Shown: positions 16,599 through 25,258, counted from the first letter of the stretch. The stretch: 64,000 bases of DNA from Streptomyces harbinensis (GCF_900116145.1 NZ_FPAB01000003.1:724351-788350), one strand, 5' to 3'. Program-made: numbers and translations. Notes: a model not told the origin generated them from the letters alone.

Positions 16599-17708
16599 AT
16601 GCGCCGACGCAGTGTGCTCCGCCTGGGCACGGCCGCCCTGGCCGCCCCCGCCGTCCTCGCTCTCCCCACCGGTACGGCGCGGGCCGCCGGCCTCGCCATC
16701 CGGGGCGTCGACCTGTCCTCGCTCCCCAAGGGCGAGGACAAGGGCGCCGTCTTCCGCTACGCCGACGGCACCCGGGGCGACGCCGTACGGATCCTGCGCG
16801 AGGCCGGCGCCAACTGGGCCCGGATCAAGGTCTGGGTCGACGCGGCCGACGGCTACCACGGCAAGCCCCACCTGCTGGCCATGGCCCGCCGGATCCAGGA
16901 CCAGGGCATGCGGCTGCTGGTGGACTTCCACTACTCCGACACCTGGGCCGACCCGGGCAAGCAGTTCAAGCCCGCCGCCTGGACCAGCCTCACCGGCGCC
17001 GCCCTGGAAGCGGCGCTGGCCGAGCACACCGCCGACATCCTCGGCTCACTGGCCCGGCAGGGCACCCCGGCGGCCATGGCGCAGATCGGCAACGAGATCA
17101 ACGGCGGGATGCTCTGGCCGGACGGCCGCAGCACCGACTGGGGCCGGCTCGCCGGGCTGCTGAACGCCGGGGTGACGGCGGCGCGTTCCGCCTCGCCCGG
17201 CATCCGGATCGCGCTGCACCTCGCCGAGGGCGGCGACAACGGCGGCACCCGCTGGTGGTTCGACAACGCGGTGGCGCGCGGCGTCTCCTTCGACGTCATC
17301 GCGCTGTCCTTCTACGGCTACTGGCACGGCACCCTCGCCGAGTTGCGCACCAATCTGCACGACGCGGCGAGCCGGTACGGGCGGGACGTGCTGGTGGCCG
17401 AGACCGCCTACCCGTTCCGGCTCGGCAGCAAGGACAGCCACCCCGACATCATCGCCGAACCCTCCCAGCTGGTGCCCGGCTACCCGGCCACCCCACAGGG
17501 CCAGGCCGCCTGGATGCGGGACATCGGCGAGGTGGTCGCCTCGGTGCCCGGCGGGCGCGGGCTCGGCATCTTCTACTGGGAGCCGGCCTGGACGGCGGTG
17601 CCCGGCAACGGCTGGGACGAGACCGACCCGTCCTCCGGCAACGGCTGGGAGAACCAGGCCCTGTTCGACTACGACGACCGCGCGCTGCCCGCCATGTGGT
17701 GGCCGTAG
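16599..17708 (+). CDS. ganB: Secreted GH53 endo-beta-1,4-galactanase
   Basis: A 369-residue arabinogalactan endo-1,4-beta-galactanase. A twin-arginine-type signal (MRRRSVLRLG plus an alanine-rich core ending ARA near residue 29) directs export. The catalytic pair is E166 in AQIGNEING and E268 in LVAETAYPF, and RGVDLSSLP opens the barrel as in the family. It would cut galactan side chains of pectin outside the cell; fragments then enter through the neighbouring transporter and are finished by the GH42 enzyme. The ATG at 16599 lies 10 nt after GGAAGGG; a TTG two codons earlier is an alternative. It lies 119 bp downstream of ganA, probably on the same transcript. Confidence 0.92.
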   Translation: MRRRSVLRLGTAALAAPAVLALPTGTARAAGLAIRGVDLSSLPKGEDKGAVFRYADGTRGDAVRILREAGANWARIKVWVDAADGYHGKPHLLAMARRIQDQGMRLLVDFHYSDTWADPGKQFKPAAWTSLTGAALEAALAEHTADILGSLARQGTPAAMAQIGNEINGGMLWPDGRSTDWGRLAGLLNAGVTAARSASPGIRIALHLAEGGDNGGTRWWFDNAVARGVSFDVIALSFYGYWHGTLAELRTNLHDAASRYGRDVLVAETAYPFRLGSKDSHPDIIAEPSQLVPGYPATPQGQAAWMRDIGEVVASVPGGRGLGIFYWEPAWTAVPGNGWDETDPSSGNGWENQALFDYDDRALPAMWWP

Positions 17709-17728
17709 CCCCACCGGGCACAGCACAG

Positions 17729-17774
17729 CACGGCCCCCGGTGTACCGTCTCCGGACGGGACACCGGGGGCCGTG
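17729..17774. terminator. Bidirectional terminator between galactanase and ectD
   Basis: A perfect 15-bp stem (CACGGCCCCCGGTGT at 17729-17743 with 17760-17774) lies between the two convergent stops. Confidence 0.8.
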
Positions 17775-17791
17775 TGCTGCGCCCGCGCCCG

Positions 17792-18691
17792 CTAGCGCAC
17801 CGGGGTGAAGTCCCGGGCCCCGATGTAGTCGGGGCGCGGCACCGGTGCGGCGAAGGGCTCGACCGCCGTGTTCTCCACGCTGTTGAAGACGATGAAGACA
17901 TTGCTGCGCGGGTACGGGGTGATGTTGTCCCCGGAACCGTGCATGCAGTTGCAGTCGAACCAGGTCGCCGAACCGGCCGGGCCGGTGAACAGCTTGATGC
18001 CGTGCTCCTGCGCGAACCGGGTCAGGGCCTCGTCCGACGGGGTCCCCGCGTCCTGCATCTGGAGCGACTTCTTGTAGTTGTCCTTCGGCGTCTCGCCGGC
18101 GCAGCCCAGGAACGTCTGATGCGAACCCGGCATGATCATCAGCCCGCCGTTGGTGTCGTAGTTCTCGGTCAGCGCGATCGACACCGAGATCGTCCGCATC
18201 CGGGGCAGTCCGTCCTCGGCGTGCCAGGTCTCGAAGTCCGAGTGCCAGTAGAACCCGCTGGCACCGAACCCCGGCTTGACGTTGATCCGCGACTGGTGGA
18301 CGTACACGTCCGACCCCAGGATCTGCCGCGCCGTCCCCACCACCCGGGGGTCGCGCACCAGGCCGGCGAACACCTCGCTGATCCGGTGCACCTCGAACAC
18401 CGAGCGGATCTCCTGGGACTTCGGCTCCACGATCGAGCGTTCGTCCGCCCGGATGTCCGGGTCGGTGATCAGCCGGTCCAGTTCGGCGCGGTAGCCCGCC
18501 ACCTCGTCGGGGGTGATGAGCTGTTCGACGGAGAGGAATCCGTCCCGCTCCAGACCGGCCAGCTGCTCCGCGCCGACCGGCCCCGGCGTGCCGGGCGGTG
18601 ACCACACCACCGGGTCCTGCCGCGGGGTGGACACCTCGGTGGCGCCGCGGGTCGGGTACAGGTCAGCGGTGCGTTCGCGGGCGATGGTCAT
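17792..18691 (-). CDS. ectD: Ectoine hydroxylase EctD
   Basis: A 299-residue iron(II)/2-oxoglutarate dioxygenase that converts ectoine to 5-hydroxyectoine. The iron ligands sit in the FYWHSDFETWHAEDG block (H and D of HSD, the family signature) and the later H of CNCMHGSGDN. The length matches EctD. It is the last gene of ectABCD, 69 bp after ectC, so this strain should make hydroxyectoine as well as ectoine. A strong terminator follows. Confidence 0.95.
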   Translation of the reverse strand: MTIARERTADLYPTRGATEVSTPRQDPVVWSPPGTPGPVGAEQLAGLERDGFLSVEQLITPDEVAGYRAELDRLITDPDIRADERSIVEPKSQEIRSVFEVHRISEVFAGLVRDPRVVGTARQILGSDVYVHQSRINVKPGFGASGFYWHSDFETWHAEDGLPRMRTISVSIALTENYDTNGGLMIMPGSHQTFLGCAGETPKDNYKKSLQMQDAGTPSDEALTRFAQEHGIKLFTGPAGSATWFDCNCMHGSGDNITPYPRSNVFIVFNSVENTAVEPFAAPVPRPDYIGARDFTPVR

Positions 18692-18760
18692 GGTGCGTGC
18701 CTTCCCTTCCGTTTCCGGTGGTGGGGTGGGTGATGCGGCTGTCGGCGGGGCTTTCGGGGA

Positions 18761-19165
18761 TCAGCTCACCTCCGGCTCGGTCAGCAGCGGGTAGACGCCG
18801 TTCTCGTCGTGGTCCTCGCGGCCGGTCACCGGCGGGTTGAAGACGCACAGCACCTTGAAGTCCGTCTTCGGGCGGACGGTGTGCTTCTCGTGGCCGTCCA
18901 GCAGGTACATCGTCCCGGGGGTGATCAGATGCTTCTCGCCGGTGTCGTCATTGGTCAGTTCGGCCTCGCCCGACACGCAGAAGACCGCTTCCACGTGGTT
19001 GGCGTACCACATCGAGGTCTCGGTGCCGGCGTACAGCACCGTCTCGTGCAGGGAGAACCCGACGCGCTCCTTGGCCAGGATGATGCGCTTGCTGCGCCAG
19101 GTGCCCGACGCGGACTCGATGTCGCGGTCGGTGCCCTCGATGTCGCTGATGGATCGGACGATCAC
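18761..19165 (-). CDS. ectC: Ectoine synthase EctC
   Basis: A 134-residue cupin that cyclises N-gamma-acetyl-diaminobutyrate to ectoine. The family signatures are visible: [28 protein letters not shown], and the cupin strand [18 protein letters not shown]. It starts at GTG, with GGGAAG upstream. The 69-bp gap to each neighbouring ect gene is regular and holds no terminator. Confidence 0.96.
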   Translation of the reverse strand: MIVRSISDIEGTDRDIESASGTWRSKRIILAKERVGFSLHETVLYAGTETSMWYANHVEAVFCVSGEAELTNDDTGEKHLITPGTMYLLDGHEKHTVRPKTDFKVLCVFNPPVTGREDHDENGVYPLLTEPEVS

Positions 19166-19234
19166 GGTGTGGGACTTCCCTTCTCGTTTCTCGTTTCCGG
19201 GGGTGTGGCCGGCGGTGCGGGTGCGCGCCGCCGG

Positions 19235-20503
19235 TCAGTCGGTGTCCCGGACGGCGCGGGTGACGATGCGCAGGCCCTCGTCCAGCTCCTCCGGGGTGAT
19301 GGTGAGCGGGGGCAGGAACTTGACGACCTCGCTCTGCGGTCCCGAGGTCTCCAGCAGCAGCCCCAGCTCGAAGGCGCGCCGGCACACGGCGGTGGCGCGG
19401 GCCGGGTCCTGGAACTCCAGCCCCCAGACCAGGCCGCGGCCCCGGAAGGTCGCGCCGGCGTGGGCGTGTTCGGTGACGATGTCGCGCAGCGTCCGCTCGA
19501 TCCGCTCGCCGCGCGCCAGGGTCTGCTTCTCCATCTGGCCGTCGGTCCAGTAGGTGTTGAGCGCGGCGGCGGCGGTGACGAAGGCGGGGTTGTTGCCGCG
19601 GAAGGTGCCGTTGTGCTCGCCCGGCTCCCAGATGTCCAGCGCGGGGCGGAAGAGGGTCAGGGCCAGCGGCAGCCCGTACCCGCCGATGGACTTGGAGACG
19701 GTGATGATGTCCGGCACGATGCCCGCCTCCTCGAAGGAGAAGAACGGTCCGGTACGGCCGCAGCCCATCTGGATGTCGTCGACGATCAGCAGCATGTCGT
19801 GGCGGCGGCACAGGTCCGCCAGCGCGCGCAGCCACTCGGCGCGGGCCACGTTGATGCCGCCCTCGCCCTGGACGGTCTCCACGATCACGGCGGCGGGCTG
19901 GTTGAGGCCGGAGCCGGAGTCCTCCAGCAGCCGCTCGAACCAGATGAAGTCCGGGGTGCGGCCGTCCAGGTAGTCGTCGAACGGCATCGGGGTGCCGTGC
20001 ACCAGCGGGATGCCGGCCCCGGCGCGCTTGAAGGCGTTGCCGGTGACGGCCAGCGAGCCGAGCGACATGCCGTGGAAGGCGTTGGTGAACGAGACGATCG
20101 ACTCGCGGCCCTTCACCTTGCGGGCCAGCTTCAGCGCCGACTCCACCGCGTTGGTGCCGGTGGGGCCGGGGAACATCACCTTGTGGTCCATGTCGCGGGG
20201 GCGCAGCACCACGTCGCGGAAGGTCTCCAGGAAGGCCCGCTTGGCGGTGGTGGACATGTCCAGCGCATGGGTGATGCCGTCGCGCTCCAGGTAGTCGATC
20301 AGGGCGCGTTTGAGGACGGGGTTGTTGTGCCCGTAGTTGAGCGAGCCCGCCCCGGCGAAGAAGTCGAGATAGGTGCGGCCGTCCTCGTCGTACAGGTAGC
20401 TGCCCTGGGCCCGGTCGAAGATGGCGGGCCAGCTGCGGCAGTAGCTGCGGACTTCGGACTCCACTGCCTCGAAGACGCTCAGATCGGGCTGGGTGATGGT
20501 CAC
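19235..20503 (-). CDS. ectB: Diaminobutyrate-2-oxoglutarate transaminase EctB
   Basis: A 422-residue class III PLP aminotransferase that makes L-2,4-diaminobutyrate from aspartate semialdehyde using glutamate. The lysine that holds PLP is in ITVSKSIGGYGLP; other family blocks are FFAGAGSLNYGHNNP and GPTGTNAVESALKLAR. The GTG at 20503 is preferred since GGGAG lies 6 nt upstream and VTITQPDLSVFEAVESEVRS aligns with the usual EctB N-terminus; further upstream codons lie in the ectA gap. Confidence 0.95.
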   Translation of the reverse strand: MTITQPDLSVFEAVESEVRSYCRSWPAIFDRAQGSYLYDEDGRTYLDFFAGAGSLNYGHNNPVLKRALIDYLERDGITHALDMSTTAKRAFLETFRDVVLRPRDMDHKVMFPGPTGTNAVESALKLARKVKGRESIVSFTNAFHGMSLGSLAVTGNAFKRAGAGIPLVHGTPMPFDDYLDGRTPDFIWFERLLEDSGSGLNQPAAVIVETVQGEGGINVARAEWLRALADLCRRHDMLLIVDDIQMGCGRTGPFFSFEEAGIVPDIITVSKSIGGYGLPLALTLFRPALDIWEPGEHNGTFRGNNPAFVTAAAALNTYWTDGQMEKQTLARGERIERTLRDIVTEHAHAGATFRGRGLVWGLEFQDPARATAVCRRAFELGLLLETSGPQSEVVKFLPPLTITPEELDEGLRIVTRAVRDTD

Positions 20504-20574
20504 GGCGTTCTCCCTGGGGGATGAGGTACGCGAAGAGATGGGGTGGTCGGTGGGGGAGGGGAGGACGTACGGGC

Positions 20575-21141
20575 TCAGGGCCCGTCGGGTGCCGGGACGG
20601 GGCCGATCCGGTGGAGCACCTCCGGCTGGTGCCCGCGCTCCGGGAAGCTCCCGGAGTCGAACAGGACCTCGCGTTCGACGGGGGCGCCGTGGCGCTGCGC
20701 GAAGGAGGCGAACAGCCGGTTGGAGGCGGTGTTGTCCGGTGTGATGGTGGTTTCCACCATGTTCACCCCCCACTCGCGGCCCGTGCGCCCGACCAGGCCG
20801 TCCAGCATGGCCGCGGCCAGGCCCTTGCCGCGCTGGGCCGCGTCGACGGCCACCTGCCAGATCAGCAGGGTGCGCGGGGCCTCGGGGCGGGTGTAGCCGG
20901 TGATGAACCCGACCGGCTCGCCGGTGCTGTCCCGTGCCACGATGGAGGTACCGGCGTAGTCACGGCACCACAGAAGGTAGCTGTAGGAGGAGTTCAGGTC
21001 GAGGGCCCGGGAGTCGCGGGCAATGCGCCACAATGCGGCTCCGTCCTCGGGACGCGGGCTCTCCAGCCGCAGTCCGCCGGCTATTTCCTGGAATTCTTGG
21101 TCGGCACGTGCATGGTCTGCTTGTGCGGGGGTCATGCGCAT
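20575..21141 (-). CDS. ectA: Diaminobutyrate acetyltransferase EctA
   Basis: A 188-residue GNAT acetyltransferase, first enzyme of the ectoine branch proper, acetylating diaminobutyrate from acetyl-CoA. Seen in sequence: SPRPEDGAALWRIARDS, LDLNSSYSYLLWCRDY (EctA hallmark) and the acyl-CoA loop VAVDAAQRGKGLAAAML. First gene of ectABCD. Two ATGs are possible (21141 and 21135); neither has a clear ribosome site. The 346-bp upstream region carries a GlnR-like box. Confidence 0.95.
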   Translation of the reverse strand: MRMTPAQADHARADQEFQEIAGGLRLESPRPEDGAALWRIARDSRALDLNSSYSYLLWCRDYAGTSIVARDSTGEPVGFITGYTRPEAPRTLLIWQVAVDAAQRGKGLAAAMLDGLVGRTGREWGVNMVETTITPDNTASNRLFASFAQRHGAPVEREVLFDSGSFPERGHQPEVLHRIGPVPAPDGP

Positions 21142-21487
21142 CGAATTTACCGAGCATGGAAGGAAATCGCATCGCGAGTGGGGGTTACCCGGGCGGTGGT
21201 GGTTATGTTATGGGGGCGGGGGCGCAGCACTCCGCTGTGCCCGGTGGATTGTCCGGTTATGTCGGCTAGTTACCGGGACAAAGCGGGCATCGAGCCGCCG
21301 TTTGTAACGGATGCGTAACGACGGCGTGACCTCTTCATGTGAGTGTGGCCTTGCTGACATCCACCGCAATGCGCGCGTTTAAGGTCCCGAAAAGCGGGCA
21401 GGAGCGCCTTGATATGTCGGCTGATAATTCACCTGGAAAGAGCACCCGTGGCGCTTGTTGAAAAGACACCGAATTGACGTTCCGCAT
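21142..21487. other. Intergenic region upstream of ectA, unusually AT-rich
   Basis: This 346-bp stretch between ectA and the sigma-factor locus is visibly less GC-rich than its surroundings. It should contain the ectABCD promoter, but I could not find a convincing -35/-10 pair on the minus strand. It holds a GTAAC-n6-GTAAC motif (21304-21319) and a short open frame on the plus strand (21339-21461, 40 codons from GTG, or 15 codons from the ATG at 21414) that is unproven. Confidence 0.5.
21304..21319. promoter_or_regulatory. GlnR-box-like motif upstream of ectA
   Basis: GTAACGGATGCGTAAC consists of two GTAAC units separated by exactly 6 nt, matching the gTnAC-n6 spacing of Streptomyces GlnR boxes. 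GlnR control of ectABCD has been reported in S. coelicolor as I recall. The site is about 165 bp upstream of the ectA start. Confidence 0.5.
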
Positions 21488-22150
21488 TCACCGGAAACCG
21501 CCTTCCGCGGTCAGCGGGCCGTCCGCCGCCGTCGCCCGCACGAGGTAACGGTCGTACCCGGGTTCGTGTCCGCCGGCCGGATGGTCGTACTGCGCGGCGA
21601 ACACATGCTCCCCGGCCGGCACCTCGGCCCCCGGCCGCAGCACCCAGCGGTGCACCAGCTCCTCGCCCTCCTGGCTCACCGTCAGATCGAAGTCCTCGCC
21701 CGGCAGGGTCCGCCAGGCCCCCGTCGAGCGCACTCCGTCCCCGCCCCGCACCCGCAGCTCCAGCGAGAACGCCGTCAGCGGCAGCTCGGTCCGCACCGTC
21801 ACATTGCTCTGCGACCAGGACGCGTGACTGCCCGGATCCAGCTCGCCCAGCGCGCTCAGCGGGCCCGCCGTCACCGCCGCCGGAGGTGTGCCGCCCCCGG
21901 TCCCGTCCGGGGCCGGCCGGCCCACGGCCAGCGCTACCGCGCCCACCGTCAGCGCGAGCGCCGCCGCGGCTCCGGCCACCCGCGCCCAGCGCGGCGGCGC
22001 GCCCGCCCGCCGGCGCCCCCGTACGTCCTGCGCGCCGTCCAGGATGCCCGCCGTCACCCGGGCCCGCATCCGCTCCCGGTCCGGCCGGTGCGCCCGCGCA
22101 GCCGCCCGCAGCGCGGGCGCCGGCCCGGGCTCGCCCGTGGGCTCGCTCAT
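21488..22150 (-). CDS. Membrane-anchored partner of the sigma factor (unrecognised)
   Basis: A 220-residue protein with a charged cytoplasmic N-terminus (about 55 residues), one membrane segment at residues 56-77 and an extracytoplasmic domain of about 140 residues rich in beta-type sequence (LPLTAFSLELRVRGGDGV, then GEDFDLTVSQEGEELVHRW). Its ATG overlaps the sigma-factor stop by 4 bp, so the two are made together. This is the layout of a sigma/anti-sigma pair, but I see no zinc HxxxCxxC motif in the N-terminal part. It may be an anti-sigma factor, or an exported target or sensor. Function is unassigned. Confidence 0.7.
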   Translation of the reverse strand: MSEPTGEPGPAPALRAAARAHRPDRERMRARVTAGILDGAQDVRGRRRAGAPPRWARVAGAAAALALTVGAVALAVGRPAPDGTGGGTPPAAVTAGPLSALGELDPGSHASWSQSNVTVRTELPLTAFSLELRVRGGDGVRSTGAWRTLPGEDFDLTVSQEGEELVHRWVLRPGAEVPAGEHVFAAQYDHPAGGHEPGYDRYLVRATAADGPLTAEGGFR

Positions 22151-22761
22151 CCGCTACTCCGTTCCACCGGGCCGGTGCGCAGCACCCGCAGCGTCGCATC
22201 GGCACCGGCAGCGGCGTCGGCACCGGTCCCGGTCTTGCCGGGGCCCGTCGCGGCACCGGGGGTCAGCAGCCGCTCCAACTCCGCGATACCGCGCGAGGTC
22301 TGGCTCTTCACCGTACCGACCGAGATGCCCAGCGCGCGGGCGGTCTCGCGTTCGGACAGGTCGAAGGCGTGCCGCAGCACCACACAGGCGCGCTTGCGGT
22401 AGGGCAGCCGGTCCAGGGCCGCCCGGACGTCCAGCACCGCCGGCACATCGGGACCCTCGGTGTGCGTGCTGTGCTGCGACCAGAAGAGGGCGATCCGGCG
22501 CCGCTCGCGGGTTCGGCTGCGGATGCTGGAGCGCGCCATATTGGCGACCACGCCCCGGGCGTACGCGATGGGGCGGTCGGCCGCCCGTACCCGCTCCCAG
22601 CGGTGCCAGATGGCCACCAGCGCGTCGGCGGCCAGGTCGTCCGCGCTCTCCGCGCTGTCCCGGCCGCCGAGCAGCAGATGGGCGAGCCGGGCGAGTTCGG
22701 CGTGGTGCCGCTCGAAGAACGCGTCGAACTCCGCGCTGAACCCGTCGCTGGGGTCGGCCAC
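22147..22761 (-). CDS. ECF sigma factor, SigE family of actinobacteria
   Basis: A 204-residue extracytoplasmic-function sigma factor. Region 2 runs from FDAFFERHHAELARLAHLLL through ADDLAADALVAIWHRWERV. Region 4 is ALDRLPYRKRACVVLRHAFD followed by the helix-turn-helix LSERETARALGISVGTVKSQ. The GTG at 22761 is chosen because AAGGAGG lies 5 nt before it; the upstream in-frame ATG has no such site. It is coupled to the downstream membrane protein. Target promoters cannot be inferred. Confidence 0.88.
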   Translation of the reverse strand: MADPSDGFSAEFDAFFERHHAELARLAHLLLGGRDSAESADDLAADALVAIWHRWERVRAADRPIAYARGVVANMARSSIRSRTRERRRIALFWSQHSTHTEGPDVPAVLDVRAALDRLPYRKRACVVLRHAFDLSERETARALGISVGTVKSQTSRGIAELERLLTPGAATGPGKTGTGADAAAGADATLRVLRTGPVERSSG

Positions 22762-22881
22762 GCCGGCCTCCTTGGTGTTGCGGACCCGTACTCCCGCCGA
22801 ACCGTCCCTGTTCGACAGGCCGTGCAACATTCGGACATCCGTCCGGACCCCCGGCGACCCTGGAGACTAGCAGTCAATTTG

Positions 22882-22887
22882 TAGGCT
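22882..22887 (+). promoter_or_regulatory. -10 box of the amidohydrolase gene (leaderless start)
   Basis: TAGGCT ends 7 nt before the ATG at 22895, and no ribosome site is present in between. Transcription probably starts at the ATG. Confidence 0.45.
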
Positions 22888-22894
22888 GCCGAGC

Positions 22895-24016
22895 ATGATT
22901 GACGACACTCCGGCGTTGCACATCAAGGGACGGATCCTGCTCGGCCCCGGGGCGGTGTCCGGTGGGCGGGCCGAGTGGCAGGTCCGGGACGAGCTGTGGG
23001 TCACCGGCGGCCGGATCACCTTCGAACGGCCCCGCCGGCTGCGGGAGATCACCACCGTGACCGGCTGGGCGCTGCCCGGTCTGGTGGACGCGCACTGCCA
23101 TGTCGGACTGGACGCGCACGGCGCGGTGGACCGGATCACCGCCGAGCGGCAGGCGCTGACGGACCGGGACGCGGGCGCGCTGCTGCTGCGCGACGCCGGC
23201 TCGCCCGCCGACACCCGCTGGATCGACGACCGGGAGGATCTGCCCCGGCTCATCAGGGCGGGCCGGCACATCGCCCGCACCCGGCGCTACATCCGCAACT
23301 ACGCCGAGGAGATCGAGCCCGGCGAGCTGGCCGCGACCGTCCGCGAGCAGGCGCGGCGCGGGGACGGCTGGGTCAAGCTGGTCGGCGACTGGATCGACCG
23401 GGGCGCCGGCGACCTGGCGCCGTGCTGGCCGGCCGGCGCGCTGCGCGAGGCGATCGCGGCGGCGCACGAGGAGGGCGCCCGGGTGACCGCGCACTGCTTC
23501 GCCGAGGACTCGCTGCGCGATCTGGTGGCGGCCGGCATCGACTGCGTGGAGCACGCCACCGGGCTGACCGAGGAGACCATCCCGCTGTTCGCCGAGCGGG
23601 GGGTGGCCATCGTGCCCACGCTGGTCAACATCGCGACCTTTCCCCGGCTCGCGGACGGCGGCCAGGCGAAGTTCCCGCGCTGGGCGGACCACATGCGGCG
23701 GCTGCACGCACGCCGGCACGACACGGTGCGGGCCGCGTACGACGCGGGGATCCCGGTCTTCGCCGGCACCGACGCCGGGGGATCGCTGGGGCACGGGCTC
23801 ATCGCCCAGGAGGTGGCGGAACTGCGGGCCGCCGGGCTGCCGGTGCACGACGCGCTGGGCGCGGCCTCCTGGCGGGCGCGGCAGTGGCTGGGACGTCCGG
23901 GGCTGACCGAGGGCGCCCCGGCCGATCTGGTGGTCTACGGCGAGGACCCGCGGGCCGATCCGGCGGTGCTGGCCCGGCCCCGGCGGGTGGTGCTGCGGGG
24001 GCGCGTGGTGGCGTGA
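22895..24016 (+). CDS. Amidohydrolase family enzyme
   Basis: A 373-residue metal-dependent hydrolase of the imidazolonepropionase/prolidase-like amidohydrolase group. Metal-site residues are visible: HxH in LVDAHCHVGLD, histidines in VTAHCFAED and CVEHATGL, and the aspartate in FAGTDAGGSLGHG. A short beta domain flanks the barrel at both ends (residues 1-60 and the PADLVVYGEDPR tail). No signal peptide. The substrate is unknown. The gene diverges from the sigma-factor gene with a 133-bp gap. Confidence 0.88.
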   Translation: MIDDTPALHIKGRILLGPGAVSGGRAEWQVRDELWVTGGRITFERPRRLREITTVTGWALPGLVDAHCHVGLDAHGAVDRITAERQALTDRDAGALLLRDAGSPADTRWIDDREDLPRLIRAGRHIARTRRYIRNYAEEIEPGELAATVREQARRGDGWVKLVGDWIDRGAGDLAPCWPAGALREAIAAAHEEGARVTAHCFAEDSLRDLVAAGIDCVEHATGLTEETIPLFAERGVAIVPTLVNIATFPRLADGGQAKFPRWADHMRRLHARRHDTVRAAYDAGIPVFAGTDAGGSLGHGLIAQEVAELRAAGLPVHDALGAASWRARQWLGRPGLTEGAPADLVVYGEDPRADPAVLARPRRVVLRGRVVA

Positions 24017-24244
24017 AGCAGCCGGTGGGGGCGCGCGTACGGGTGACGTGCGGGGCGGAAGCGAACAGGAGTGGCCCTGGAATCGCACGCTCAAGCGACT
24101 TTGCCCCGTTCGGGTGAAGTGCCCGAAGATTGCTGACGTTTCCATGTTTGAACATCAAGGATGGCGGAGTCCCAGTCGCCACCGCGTGTGATGTCCCCCA
24201 TCGGCACGCGTGGCGGCGCCAACTTTCCCGTGGGGGTTCCACAC

Positions 24245-25258
24245 GTGTACAACTCTGCCTTCCGCCGGTCAGCCGTCCTGCTGGCCACCGCCGCGCTGCT
24301 CGGGGCCGCGGGTCCCGCCTACGCGACGACCGGCGGGGACAGCACCGGCGAGGAGAGCGACGGCCGCGGCTCGGCCCGCGCCACGGTGCTCCGCACCAGC
24401 CTGGACGTCGGCCTCCTCAACCGCACCGTCCAGCTGCCGCTCGAACTCACGCTCAACGAGGTGAACGCCCCCGAGACCGAGGGCACCGCGGACAGGACCG
24501 CCCTCAGCGCCAGCCTGGAGGGCGTGGACGGCGGACGCCCCTTCGAGGTGCTGCGCGCCGACGTGGCCTCCGCCACCGCCACCGCCACCGACGATGGCAC
24601 CGAGGCCGAGGTCTCGCTGGCCGAGGCCAGGCTCCACGTGCCCGGTCTGCCGCTGCTCTCCGTGGTCGAACTGGAGGCGATCACCGCCCGCGCCGTGTGC
24701 GCCACCGGCGCGGCCCCCGTCGCCGAGGCCAACCTGGGCGCCTCCCTCACGGTGCTCGGCAAGGAGGTCACCCTCAGCACCGGCGGCAGCACCGTCGTGG
24801 ACGTGCCGGGCGTCGGCTCCGTCGAGCTGGACCTGTCCGCCACCGAGACCACCAGCACCACCGCGGCGGCCAGCGCCCTCGATCTGCGGATCGCCGTCAA
24901 CCCGCTCAAGCTCAATGTCGCCGAGGTCGAGGGCCGCGTCACGCTCGCCGAGGTCAGCTGCACCACCCCGGACGGCAGCGGCACGGGCGGCGAGGAGGAG
25001 CCCGAGCCCGAGCCCGAGCGGCCGGAGGAGCCCGCCGAGGAGGAGCAGCCCGCCCCGTCCGGCCCCAGCACCCAGACCGGGGAGCAGACCGAGGTCGACC
25101 AGGGCACCGGCCCGGACCTCGCCGCCACCGGCGGCGACTCCAGCACCCCCTACCTGGCCGGCAGCGCCATCGCCCTGCTGGGCGGCGGCGGCATCCTCCT
25201 GGTGGCCAGGCGGCGCGCCCTGGCCGCGGCGGCGGCGCGCAGGACCACCGAGGGCTGA
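24245..25258 (+). CDS. SCO1860-family cell-wall-anchored protein
   Basis: A 337-residue secreted protein. A signal peptide (AFRRSAVLLATAALLGAAGP, cleaved near AYA) is followed by a threonine-rich beta domain with two cysteines. An acidic E/P-rich wall-spanning region (EEEPEPEPERPEEPAEEE) comes next. The C-terminal sorting signal has LAATG at residues 292-296, a hydrophobic helix and an RRR tail. This matches the SCO1860 family of class E sortase substrates, normally described with LAETG; the second variable position here is Ala. The GTG at 24245 is chosen because GGGGG precedes it and the leader then begins properly. The role at the cell surface is unknown. Confidence 0.85.
   Translation: MYNSAFRRSAVLLATAALLGAAGPAYATTGGDSTGEESDGRGSARATVLRTSLDVGLLNRTVQLPLELTLNEVNAPETEGTADRTALSASLEGVDGGRPFEVLRADVASATATATDDGTEAEVSLAEARLHVPGLPLLSVVELEAITARAVCATGAAPVAEANLGASLTVLGKEVTLSTGGSTVVDVPGVGSVELDLSATETTSTTAAASALDLRIAVNPLKLNVAEVEGRVTLAEVSCTTPDGSGTGGEEEPEPEPERPEEPAEEEQPAPSGPSTQTGEQTEVDQGTGPDLAATGGDSSTPYLAGSAIALLGGGGILLVARRRALAAAAARRTTEG

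Noticed and set aside
17750..21141. A larger biosynthetic gene cluster around ectABCD
   Set aside because: Only the four ectoine genes are present; the flanking genes are catabolic or regulatory and not biosynthetic.
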